The translations under genes were made by a program, and so were the position numbers. The notes under the pieces are model-generated. The model had not been told where the DNA came from, did not search any database, and saw nothing but the letters and a program-made list of their open reading frames with translations. A DNA stretch of 64,000 bases from Allochromatium tepidum (GTDB taxonomy: Bacteria > Pseudomonadota > Gammaproteobacteria > Chromatiales > Chromatiaceae): contig NZ_AP024563.1 in assembly GCF_018409545.1 (NCBI RefSeq), forward strand, positions 788,501 through 852,500, in the 5' to 3' direction. This document shows, one piece after another, positions 48,287-62,925 of the stretch (within the stretch, counting starts at the first letter, position 1; each line of letters starts with the position of its first letter).

Positions 48287-49411
48287 CGCACCGGCGGCGG
48301 TCTGGCGCGGCTGTTCATCACCGGGGTCTCACCGTTGACGATGGATGATGTGACCAGCGGCTTCAACATCGGCAACAACATCAGCCTGGATCCCACCTTC
48401 AATGGCCTGCTCGGCTTCAACCACGCCGAGTTGGAGACTCTGTTCGCCGCCTTCGGACAGGATCCGGCACCCCATCGCGCCGTGATCGACGCCTGGTACA
48501 ACCACTATCATTTCGAGGACGAGTGCCGGGAGCCCATCGTCAACAGCGACATGGCGCTCTACTACCTGAAAGCGCTGGTGGCCGAAGGCCGGCCGCCGCG
48601 CGAACTCATCGACCACAACGTCCGCATCGACTACGGCAAGCTGCGCCATCTGGTACAGATCGACCGGCGGCTCAACGGTAACTTCAGCCATCTGCGCACC
48701 ATCATCGAATCCGGCGAACAGATCGGGCGCGTCCAGACCAGCTTTCCGGCCGAAGCCCTGCATCAATCCGAGAACTTCATCTCGCTGCTCTACTATCTGG
48801 GGTTGCTGACCTTCGCCGGCGAGCGGCGTGGACTGCCGCTACTGCGTATCCCCAACCAGACGGTGCGCCAACTCATGTGCGGCTATCTGCGCGAGGGCTA
48901 CGCCGAGGCCGGTGTGTTCACACCCGCGACCTGGGAGATCGCCGACCGGCTCAGCCGCCTGGCCTACAACGGCGACTGGGAGCCGTTCTTCGACTATCTG
49001 GCCGAGCGCATCGCCGAGCAGGCCGGCGTGCGCGACTATCTGCAAGGCGAGAAGATGATCCGGAGCTTCCTGCTCGCCCGGCTCAATCTGACGCCCTACT
49101 TCCGGGTCTGGAGCGAGCAGGAACAGGGCGGCGGCTTCGTCGATCTCTATCTGGCGCCCTTCTATTTCCGCTATCCGGACATGCGCCATGCCTATCTGAT
49201 CGAGCTGAAATACGTCAAGCGTTCCGAAGACACGCCCAAGCGGCGCACCGAGCTGATGGAGGCGGCGCGGTCGCAGTTACGCCGCTATGCCGGGGATGTG
49301 CGGGTACGCGAACATCTGGGGCCGGCGCATCTGCACGCCCTGGTGCGGCTCTACAGCGGCTGGGAGCTGGTGCAGCGTGAGGCGCTCGATCCGGCGGCGG
49401 ATGCACCCTGA
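48287..49411 (+). pseudogene. AAA-ATPase-like / PDDEXK (DUF1703) protein, 5'-truncated
   Basis: The frame begins inside the AAA-ATPase-like domain at ARLFITGVSPLTMDDVTSGFNI and continues to the PD-(D/E)XK-like end (GGGFVDLYLAPFY, HAYLIELKYVKRS with the nuclease-type E-x-K). The usual N-terminal 200 or so residues with the Walker A motif are missing. The sequence upstream is an IS630-like fragment, so an insertion or deletion probably removed the 5' part. GTG 48281 is an accidental start. The remaining 370 codons have no interruption, so the loss may be recent. Confidence 0.8.
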
Positions 49412-49444
49412 GTGTCCGGCGCTTGCCGGTGTCGGAGTCGGCGG

Positions 49445-49600
49445 CTACACCCAGAGCGATTCGAGTTCCAGGGTCAGCTCGACGAAGGGTGGGGCCTGAA
49501 CGACATCCGCGCCGCCGGCCCGGAGCTCAAGCTGCCAGGCGCCATCCGGCAGTGCATAGACTTCCAGGGTGCGTTTGGCCGGATCGAGCAGACCATCGGC
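49445..49600 (-). pseudogene. Uma2 (DUF820) endonuclease C-terminal remnant
   Basis: About 50 codons encode DPAKRTLEVYALPDGAWQLEL, then APPFVELTLELESLWV and a stop. This is the characteristic C-terminus of Uma2/DUF820 restriction-like proteins common in Chromatiales and cyanobacteria. The catalytic core is absent and the frame upstream turns into unrelated sequence. Confidence 0.6.
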
Positions 49601-49822
49601 TCGATGGCGGCAATTTCGCGTGTTTGCTGTAGAGACCCCGGATACTACAATACCCCACTCAAGGCTGGGAGAATCCAACTCGTCACGTCCGGGTCTCCAT
49701 CACACACAACCGAGACACACCCGAGAAGCCCATGCCCTTCAATCTGTTCCTAAAAACCTAAACAAAGTTGCTTATGGTGGTTTTTAAGTGATTCGCTCTC
49801 CGTTGATAGCGCCCTGGTGGGC
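49601..49822. other. Gene-free remnant region before repeat copy B
   Basis: These 222 bases link the Uma2 tail to repeat copy B. They contain only a 9-codon open frame (MPFNLFLKT, about 49732-49761). The sequence is less GC-rich than its surroundings at 49745-49795. I see no gene, tRNA or terminal inverted repeat. Confidence 0.5.
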
Positions 49823-50077
49823 GAGCAACTGGAGTCCGGGTTGAGCAGTCCCAACCGAATGGCCGGTCAACACCGGCAACATGGGCCGTGTCAGCCGTCG
49901 AAACCCAGCTTGCGCCATAAAAATTGCCTCGGCGTTCATCCTGAACAGAGAACAACCTTGCGATTCGACGTTGACCCCGACCATGGAGCGTGAAACCTTC
50001 ACGCTTGTAGATAACCTATCTACAGTGGAAAATCCTGATGAAAAATGAAGAAAAAATCAAGAACTGTTTTTTGCTCC
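49823..50077 (+). repeat. 256-bp dispersed repeat, copy B
   Basis: This is nearly identical to 2-257, in the same orientation, 49.8 kb apart. Differences are one missing G in the GTGG near 49890 and four transitions near the 3' end. The right edge (TTTTTTGCTCC) again lies inside a coding start, this time of the VanZ-like gene. The left flank contains only decayed genes, as expected for an insertion-prone site. Confidence 0.93.
49988..50024 (+). promoter_or_regulatory. Tandem palindromes, copy B
   Basis: The same two dyads with ACC centres as in copy A (49988-50004 and 50006-50024) lie 14 bases before ATG 50038. They are unchanged although bases just downstream differ between copies, which hints at selection or recent duplication. 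Confidence 0.5.
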
Positions 50078-50466
50078 TCGTACCCCTCTATCGCGTCGGT
50101 TTGATACTCTGCCTGATGGCCACGCTCTATCTGGCCCTGACGCCCGTTCAGTCATCGTTCGGACTCGGCTACGACAAGGCCGATCATCTGCCGGCCTTCC
50201 TGGTCATGGCCTGGATGGCCGACGGCGGCTGGCCGGGACGCGAGCGGGCCTGGAAGCGCGCAGGATGGCTGCTGTGCTACGCGCTGTTCCTCGAATCCTT
50301 GCAGCACGAGCTGCCCTATCGCGACTTCTCCTGGTTCGATCTGCCGGCCGACCTGCTGGGGCCGGCGCTCTATTCGGGACTCAAGTGGCGCTTTCCCCAG
50401 TGGAAGGTCTTTCCACGCACCCCATCTCAGCCACAACCGCTCCCCCAAGCCAATGGAGACACTTGA
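50038..50466 (+). CDS. VanZ-like membrane protein
   Basis: This is a 142-residue protein with about four TM segments and VanZ-like features: an early hydrophobic helix (VGLILCLMATLYLAL), DKADHLPAFLVMAW (the conserved D-K-x-x-H), and SLQHELPYRDFSWFDLPADLLG. The first 13 codons (MKNEEKIKNCFLL) come from the repeat. Without them the gene could start at ATG 50116, but that would cut TM1. The frame used is not the frame used by the gene at 225. It lies next to a TauD-like gene. Function is unknown. Confidence 0.8.
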   Translation: MKNEEKIKNCFLLLVPLYRVGLILCLMATLYLALTPVQSSFGLGYDKADHLPAFLVMAWMADGGWPGRERAWKRAGWLLCYALFLESLQHELPYRDFSWFDLPADLLGPALYSGLKWRFPQWKVFPRTPSQPQPLPQANGDT

Positions 50467-50470
50467 CACC

Positions 50471-51346
50471 ATGCCGGATTCACCCTTCGCGCTCGACGAC
50501 GACTCGGCCTACCAACGCTGGCGCGAGCGCAAGCTCGAACAGGCCCCGACCGATCTCGGGGCGCTGATCGTCGAGGTTCGCGACCCGCGCCGACTCACGG
50601 ACGCCGAGCGCACGGCCATCCTGGACCGCTGCCGGATCGCCAACATGGCCATCTATGTCGGCGCCACGGGCGACGACCCGGACAAGGAGATCCCGCGCGC
50701 ACTCGGCGCGAGCCTGGGTCTGCATCGGCTCGATCACAATCCCGGCGCCGACGAGGACGCCATCACCTCGCTGACCGTGCGGACCGATGCCCGTCATCGC
50801 GACTACATCCCCTATTCGAACCGTCCCATCTCCTGGCACACCGACGGCTATTACAACAGCCCCGAGCATCAGATCCAGGGTCTGCTGCTGCACTGCGTCC
50901 ATCCGGCGGCGGATGGCGGGGCGAACGATCTGCTCGACCACGAGATCGCCTACATCCTGCTGCGCGACCGCAACCCCGAGTTCATCCGCGCCCTGATGCA
51001 CCCGGAGTGCATGACCATCCCGGCCAACCATGTCGACGGCGAGGAAGTCCGACCCGACCAGCCCGGCCCGGTATTCTCGGTGCGCCCGGATGGACGGCTA
51101 CACATGCGCTATACCAATCGCGCCCGCAACATCCGCTGGCGCGACGATCCCGTCACCCTTGAGGCCGTCGCAACGCTCAAGACCCTGTTCGAGCAGGGCA
51201 CGGACTGGAGTGTCCGCGGGCGACTGGAATCCGGCTGGGGGCTGATCAGCAACAATGTGCTGCACACCCGGAGCGGCTTCACCGACGGTCCGGTGCCGCG
51301 TCTGATCTATCGGGCGCGCTATTACGACCGGCTCCAGGACACCTGA
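50471..51346 (+). CDS. TauD/TfdA-like Fe(II)/2-oxoglutarate dioxygenase
   Basis: This is a 291-residue protein with the dioxygenase metal motif SWHTDGYYN (HxD). The second histidine lies near the C-terminus (NNVLHTRSGF), followed by arginines for 2-oxoglutarate (RLIYRARYYDR). The substrate is not known; the TauD group includes taurine, alkylsulfonate and other substrates. ATG 50471 is preferred over ATG 50453, since GGAG precedes it. It is 4 bases after the VanZ-like gene. Confidence 0.88.
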   Translation: MPDSPFALDDDSAYQRWRERKLEQAPTDLGALIVEVRDPRRLTDAERTAILDRCRIANMAIYVGATGDDPDKEIPRALGASLGLHRLDHNPGADEDAITSLTVRTDARHRDYIPYSNRPISWHTDGYYNSPEHQIQGLLLHCVHPAADGGANDLLDHEIAYILLRDRNPEFIRALMHPECMTIPANHVDGEEVRPDQPGPVFSVRPDGRLHMRYTNRARNIRWRDDPVTLEAVATLKTLFEQGTDWSVRGRLESGWGLISNNVLHTRSGFTDGPVPRLIYRARYYDRLQDT

Positions 51347-52198
51347 GACGCCGGCCGCGAGGCATGAGACGCGCGCTCCTGGCCGTGCTCGTCGCGCTGG
51401 TCGGGTGCGCGAGTCCGACGAACCCGTCTGATCCGACCGAGCGGATCGCGCAGACACTGGGGCTGGAACGACGTCTGGTCGAGGGCGCCGGATTTCGGCA
51501 TCTGGTGTGGATCCGGGGCGATCCGTCCGCGGCCCGGCGCGTCCACGTCTATCTGGAGGGCGACGGCACGCCCTGGCTCGACCGCCGTCGCGTCGCCGCC
51601 GATCCGGGGCCGCGTCAGCCGCTCGCGCTGCGACTCATGGCGCTCGATCCAACCCCATCGATCCTGGTCGGACGTCCCTGTTATCACGGTCTGGCGCGCG
51701 CTCCCGGCTGCTCGCCCTGGCTCTGGACCCACGGGCGCTATGGCGAGCCGGTCGTCGTCAGTCTGGCGCGCGCCGTCGAGCGCGTGCTGCCGGCGGACGG
51801 CGATCGCGAGCTGGTCCTGATCGGTCACAGCGGCGGCGGCACCCTGGCCGTGCTGCTCGCGCCGCGTCTGAAGGGCGTGACGGCCGTGGTCACGCTCGCG
51901 GCCAATCTCGACGTTCGCGCCTGGAGCGCGCATCACGGCTACAGCCCCTTGAGCGGGTCGCTCGATCCGGCCGAGGAGCCGCCGCTCGATCCCAGCATCC
52001 GCCAGATCCATCTCCGGGGCGAGCGCGACGACACGGTGCCGCTCCAGACCCTGGCGCGCTATCGGGCGCGCAATCCGCACGCCAGGGTCGAGGTGGTGGC
52101 GGGAACCGACCATCGGCGCGGCTGGGTGGAACACTGGCCGGCCTTGCTGGAGTCGGTCCGGACGGTCGTCGGGCCGGACCGCACGACCGAACCCGGCG

Positions 52199-58095
<5,897 letters not shown>

Positions 58096-58164
58096 GTCGC
58101 GCTCGTTTGGGCATGATGTCGAACGGTTCTCGAATCTCGACGCTTCCCTGACGTGTCTTTTGGA

Positions 58165-58181
58165 TAGAATGCCGTATTCTA
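58165..58181. promoter_or_regulatory. Inverted repeat in divergent kinase / CheB-CheR promoter
   Basis: TAGAAT and ATTCTA arms are separated by 5 bases (GCCGT), midway between divergent genes starting at 58095 and 58304. Each arm resembles a -10 hexamer, so it may be a pair of overlapping promoters or an operator. No -35 match was found. Confidence 0.35.
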
Positions 58182-58303
58182 ACCCCTGCCCGCCTCGACC
58201 GCCGTCGATTTGCGACATGGCCGCGTCCCCTAGGGGAATGGAGGCCGGAGCCTTCTGGGCGCGTCCCAACCCAAGCCGTAGAACACCCATTGGATCGTCG
58301 CCG

Positions 58304-61249
58304 ATGAAAAAGAACGCCCCGCCCAAGAGCGAGGGAACCGATTCCTCCAAGTCCACACCCTTCGACGGCTATGTCGTCTGTATCGGTGCCTCGGCCGGTG
58401 GTCTCGACGCGCTGGAGAAGTTCTTCAAGGCCTGCCCGACCGATCTCGGCGCGGCCTTCGTGGTGGTGCAGCATCTGTCGCCCGACCACAAGAGCATGAT
58501 GAGCAATCTGCTCGCGCGCCACACCGAGATGCCGGTGACCATGGTCGAGGACGACATGCCGATGGACGCCAACCACGTCTATCTGATCCCGCCCGGCGCC
58601 ATCATGCATGTGACCAAGGGACACCTGCATCTGACGCCGAAGAATCCGCGCGGCCTGACCCTGCCGATCGACATCTTCTTCTCCTCGCTGGCCGACGTCT
58701 ACGACCGCCACGCCGTCGGCATCATCCTCTCGGGCACGGGCACCGACGGCACGCGCGGCTCGGTGGCCATCAATGCCGCCGGCGGTTTCCTCATGGCGCA
58801 GGATCCGGAATCGGCCAAGTTCGACGGCATGCCGCGCAGTGTGATCGCCACCGGGCTGGTCGATGCCATCCTGCCGGCCGAGGAGATCCCGGCGCGGCTG
58901 CTGGCGCACATCCGCAACATTCCCTACGAAGAACCCGAGGTCGAGCCGCCGCGTCAGGTCGCGCACGCCAACATGACCAGGGATGAAGTGCTGGCGGCAC
59001 TGCTGCATCTGCTGCATCAGGTCGGCGGGATCGACTTCTCCGACTACAAGCCGACCACGGTCATGCGCCGCATCGACCGGCGGATGCAGGTGCGTCACAC
59101 CCCGGAGCTGTATCAGTACTACGACCTGCTCGAACACGACCGCAACGAAATCATTACGCTAAGGCGCGAGATGCTGATCTCGGTCACGAGCTTCTTTCGC
59201 GATCCCGAGACCTTCAGCGTGCTGGCCGACACGGTGATCGGCCCCATGGTCGCCGATCGTCCGCCCAACGAACCGATCCGGGTCTGGATCGCGGGCGTGG
59301 CCACGGGCGAGGAGGCCTACACCATCGGCATGCTCTTCATCGAAGCCTTCGAGCGCGAGCGCCGCTGGCCGAACCTCAAGATCTTCGCCACCGACGTCGA
59401 TCAGTCCTGCGTCGAGACGGCCAGCGTCGGTCAGTATCCCGAATCGGCCGCCGCCGAGCTCTCGCCCGAGCGCCTGGAGCGCTTCTTCACCCGGCAGGGC
59501 GACCGCTTCGTCATCAAGAACGAACTGCGCCAGTGCATCGTCTTCGCCCGGCACAATCTGCTCGCCGATCCGCCCTTCACCAAGATGGATCTGGTGGTCT
59601 GCCGCAATACGCTGATCTATTTCAACACGGCGGCCCAGGAACATGCCCTGCGCTCGCTGCAATACGCCATCCGCGAGGGCGGCGTGCTGCTGCTCGGCCC
59701 CAGTGAGTCACTGTCGTCCGTGACCGAGGGCTTGCAGACGATCAGTGCCAAGCACAAGCTGTTTCGGCGCATCGGCGCCATTTCGCTGCCCTTCCTCGAA
59801 CGCCGGGGTGCGACGCTGCTCACACCGCCGACGCTCAGCAAGCCGCCTCAACTGGCCAAGTCGCGCCATGGCGCCAGCGAAGCCTCGGTCGCCACTCTGG
59901 GCGTCACCGCCCTGCTTTCGCTCTATACGCCGCCGGCGATCGTCGTCAATCACCACCACGAGGTGATCCATCTCTTCGGCGACGTCAATCCCTATTTCCA
60001 GACCCGCGAGGGCGCGGCCAGTCTGGAGATCAGTCGCCTGCTGCCCGAAAAGCTCACACCCGTGGCCGCGGCGCTGCTCTACAAGGCCACGCGCGACCGC
60101 TGCTCGATCATCTCCGATCTGATCGACGTGACGCTCAAGAGCGGCGAGCAGCGCACCATCCGGTTGTCGGCCCATCCGCTGCACAACGACAGCGAGGAAC
60201 GCCTGACCCTGCTGTGCTTTGAGCCGGCCCCGAACCAAGCGGTGGCCACCGCCGCCGAGCCGGTCGATGTCGACGCCGAGACCATGGCGCGCGTGGCCGT
60301 GCTCGAACGCGAGCTGGGTGCCACGCGCGAGAGTCTCCAGGCGACCATCGAGGAACTGGAGACCTCCAACGAGGAGCTTCAGGCCACCAACGAAGAGCTC
60401 ATGGCCTCCAACGAGGAGCTGCAAAGCTCCAACGAGGAGTTGCAGTCGGTCAACGAGGAGATGAGCACCGTCAACGCCGAGTTCCAGGAGAAGATGCTGG
60501 TGCTCAACCGCGTCAACGCCGATCTCGACAGCATGGCCAAGGCCGCCGGCGTGGCCACCATCTTTCTCGACGCCGATCTGCACATCACGCGCTTCAGCCC
60601 GGACGCGACCCAGATCTTCAAGCTGCGCGAGTCCGACACGGGGCGTCCGCTGGGCGACATCTCGCACGTGCTGCGCTATCCGAGTCTGATCGAGGATCTG
60701 CGCCGGACCCTCGGCACCCAGCGCCCGGTCGAGACCGAGGTGGTCACGCTGGATGACAAGAAGACCTATCTGGTGCGCATCCTGCCGTATCTGATCCCCT
60801 CGACCACCATCAACGGCGTGGTGGCCACCTTCGTCGACGTGACCGCCTTCCATGACGCGCGCCGGCTGCAATCCATCCTCGATGCCCTGCCCGAACACGT
60901 CGCCGTGCTCGATCACAGCGGCTGCATCATCATGGTCAATGCCGCCTGGCGACGCTTCGCACGTGCCAACGGCGACAAGGATCTCAAGCATTCCGGGCCG
61001 GGGGTGAACTATCTGGAGATCTGTCAGCCGGGCATGAGTCAAGAGGATGGCTATGCCGAGGAGGCCTATCGCGGTCTGCGCCAGGTGCTCGAAGGGACGT
61101 TGCCGATCTTCTCGATGGAGTATCCCTGCAACTCACCGAGCGAGGATCGCTGGTTCGTCATGAACGTCGCGCCCGTGATGAGTCAGGACATCGGCGTGGT
61201 GGTCAGTCATATCAACATCACGGCCTGGCGCCGGAGTCGCGCGGCTTGA
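58304..61249 (+). CDS. CheB-CheR-PAS fusion (methylesterase/methyltransferase)
   Basis: This is a 981-residue fusion. CheB (about 22-200) has the triad S30 (IGASAGG), H57 (VVQHLSPDH) and D148 (SGTGTDGT). CheR (220-485) contains ITSV-type VTSFFRDPETF and the SAM loop AGVATGEEAYTIG. A coiled coil (655-745) is built from repeats of SNEELQ/TNEEL. Two PAS domains follow. Such proteins lack MCP partners here and probably act on a local kinase. ATG 58304 follows the promoter region. The stop overlaps the next gene's TTG start (TTGA). Confidence 0.95.
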   Translation: MKKNAPPKSEGTDSSKSTPFDGYVVCIGASAGGLDALEKFFKACPTDLGAAFVVVQHLSPDHKSMMSNLLARHTEMPVTMVEDDMPMDANHVYLIPPGAIMHVTKGHLHLTPKNPRGLTLPIDIFFSSLADVYDRHAVGIILSGTGTDGTRGSVAINAAGGFLMAQDPESAKFDGMPRSVIATGLVDAILPAEEIPARLLAHIRNIPYEEPEVEPPRQVAHANMTRDEVLAALLHLLHQVGGIDFSDYKPTTVMRRIDRRMQVRHTPELYQYYDLLEHDRNEIITLRREMLISVTSFFRDPETFSVLADTVIGPMVADRPPNEPIRVWIAGVATGEEAYTIGMLFIEAFERERRWPNLKIFATDVDQSCVETASVGQYPESAAAELSPERLERFFTRQGDRFVIKNELRQCIVFARHNLLADPPFTKMDLVVCRNTLIYFNTAAQEHALRSLQYAIREGGVLLLGPSESLSSVTEGLQTISAKHKLFRRIGAISLPFLERRGATLLTPPTLSKPPQLAKSRHGASEASVATLGVTALLSLYTPPAIVVNHHHEVIHLFGDVNPYFQTREGAASLEISRLLPEKLTPVAAALLYKATRDRCSIISDLIDVTLKSGEQRTIRLSAHPLHNDSEERLTLLCFEPAPNQAVATAAEPVDVDAETMARVAVLERELGATRESLQATIEELETSNEELQATNEELMASNEELQSSNEELQSVNEEMSTVNAEFQEKMLVLNRVNADLDSMAKAAGVATIFLDADLHITRFSPDATQIFKLRESDTGRPLGDISHVLRYPSLIEDLRRTLGTQRPVETEVVTLDDKKTYLVRILPYLIPSTTINGVVATFVDVTAFHDARRLQSILDALPEHVAVLDHSGCIIMVNAAWRRFARANGDKDLKHSGPGVNYLEICQPGMSQEDGYAEEAYRGLRQVLEGTLPIFSMEYPCNSPSEDRWFVMNVAPVMSQDIGVVVSHINITAWRRSRAA

Positions 61250-62925
61250 AAAGGCGTCAACTCAATTTCACCCGACTGCGCGAGCGCGCCGAGCGGGCGA
61301 TCGCCGATGGACAGGCCGGTCCGGCCCTGTCCCCGGAACAGGATGATTCCAAAGCACTGGAACTCTCGCATCTGATCGAGGAACTGCGGGTCTATCAGGC
61401 CGAACTGGAGATCCAGAACGATGAGCTGATCCATGCGCAGGAGCACATCGCGAGCGCCATGGATCGCTATCGGCGGCTCTTCGAACATCTGCCGGTTCCG
61501 GCGGTCGTGGTCGATGCCGGCGGTTTCATCGTCGAGGCCAACGAGCAGGCGCACGAGGTGCTGGGCATCAGTCGTCATGTCGCCCTGCAGCGCGGCTCGC
61601 TGTTCCAGCTCTTCGATTTCCCGAGCCGCACCCGGCTGCACAGTCTCATGCGCACCGCGCTCGACGTCGGCCCCCATCAATTGGACTCCATGGCGCTGAA
61701 GGCCGGCGGCGAGGCCGAGACGTTCTTCGACGTGCACCTCATGCCGCTGAGCGAGCGTACCTCGGACGATCGGCAGATCCTGGTGGTCCTGGTCGATCGC
61801 AGTGCCGAGCAGGCCCTGCGCGTGCTCTCACACGATCTCATGCAGGCCAAGCTGGCGGCCGAGCAGGCCGGCGTCGCCAAGAGCGCCTTTCTGGCCAACA
61901 TGGGGCATGAACTGCGCACGCCCATGAATGCGCTCATCGGGCTGTCGAGCCTGCTGCTCGACGGCCCCGAGGCCATGACCCCGCATCAGCGCGACTATCT
62001 GCTCAAGATCCATGACTCGGCGGCGGCACTCTCCAGCCTGCTCAACGACATCCTGGACTATTCCCAGATCGAGGGCGGCGATCTGCATCTGGAGTCCAAG
62101 CCGCTGAATCTCGACAACCTCCTGGATCGCACCCGGCAGATCTACGGACCCTGCGCCGAGGAGAAGGGACTCGCCTTTTCCTATGCCAGGGCGGCGGACG
62201 TGCCGTCCGTGCTCGCCGGCGATCCGCTGCGTCTCCAGCAGGTGCTCGATCATCTGGTCGACAACGCCATCGAGTTCACCGAGCGCGGCGGCGTCCGGAT
62301 TCGGGTCGAGCTGGTCGCCGCTCCCGAGTCGGTCGGCTCGAAGACGGCGGGCGGTAGGCGCGTCGTCCTGTGCTTCTCGGTCGAGGACACCGGCAGCGGC
62401 CTGACGCCCGAGCAGTGTCAGGCGCTGTTCGTCCCCTTTCAGCAGGGCGACATGTCGGCCAGTCGCGTCCACGGCGGTACCGGCCTGGGGCTGAGCCTCA
62501 GCCGGCGTCTGGTCGAGCTGATGGGCGGTGAGATCGGCGTCGAGAGCCGACTGGGCGAGGGCAGTCGCTTCTGGTTCAGGGTTCCGCTGCGTCTGGTCGA
62601 CATCGACGACTATGCCGCCGGCCGTGCCGCTCCGGAACCGGACCCCGCCGGCGCCCCCCCCGAACGCGCACCTGGGCCACGCACGGCGCCCCGGCGACCG
62701 GATCTGGACGCCCTCCATCCGAAGCTCCAGACGCTGGTCTGGATGCTCGACAATCGGCAGAGTCGGGCCCGCCGGCTCAGTCACGAGATCGAATCCCTGT
62801 TACAGGGTTCCGCGTTACAGACGGACTATGCGCCGATCGCCGCTGCGATCGCCCGGCTCGACTTCGAGCAAGCCCTGGCCGGGGTAAGACGTCTGGTTCG
62901 CACACAAGATTGGGACTTGCCATGA
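61246..62925 (+). CDS. PAS-histidine kinase
   Basis: This is a 559-residue soluble kinase. An N-terminal coiled coil (LSHLIEELRVYQAELEIQNDEL) leads to PAS (about 75-195), HisKA with GHELRTPMNALIG, and HATPase_c with GTGLGLSLSRR. The C-terminal module (LDNRQSRARRLSHEIE, DYAPIAAAIARLDFEQA) is shared with the two divergent kinases. Start TTG 61246 overlaps the CheB-CheR stop, and its own stop overlaps the next ATG (ATGA), so the three genes are translationally coupled. No receiver is attached; the next gene supplies one. Confidence 0.93.
   Translation: MKRRQLNFTRLRERAERAIADGQAGPALSPEQDDSKALELSHLIEELRVYQAELEIQNDELIHAQEHIASAMDRYRRLFEHLPVPAVVVDAGGFIVEANEQAHEVLGISRHVALQRGSLFQLFDFPSRTRLHSLMRTALDVGPHQLDSMALKAGGEAETFFDVHLMPLSERTSDDRQILVVLVDRSAEQALRVLSHDLMQAKLAAEQAGVAKSAFLANMGHELRTPMNALIGLSSLLLDGPEAMTPHQRDYLLKIHDSAAALSSLLNDILDYSQIEGGDLHLESKPLNLDNLLDRTRQIYGPCAEEKGLAFSYARAADVPSVLAGDPLRLQQVLDHLVDNAIEFTERGGVRIRVELVAAPESVGSKTAGGRRVVLCFSVEDTGSGLTPEQCQALFVPFQQGDMSASRVHGGTGLGLSLSRRLVELMGGEIGVESRLGEGSRFWFRVPLRLVDIDDYAAGRAAPEPDPAGAPPERAPGPRTAPRRPDLDALHPKLQTLVWMLDNRQSRARRLSHEIESLLQGSALQTDYAPIAAAIARLDFEQALAGVRRLVRTQDWDLP

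Noticed and set aside
49732-49761. Nine-codon frame before repeat copy B
   Set aside because: Too short, with no ribosome-binding site and surrounded by decayed sequence; at most the stub of a lost gene.
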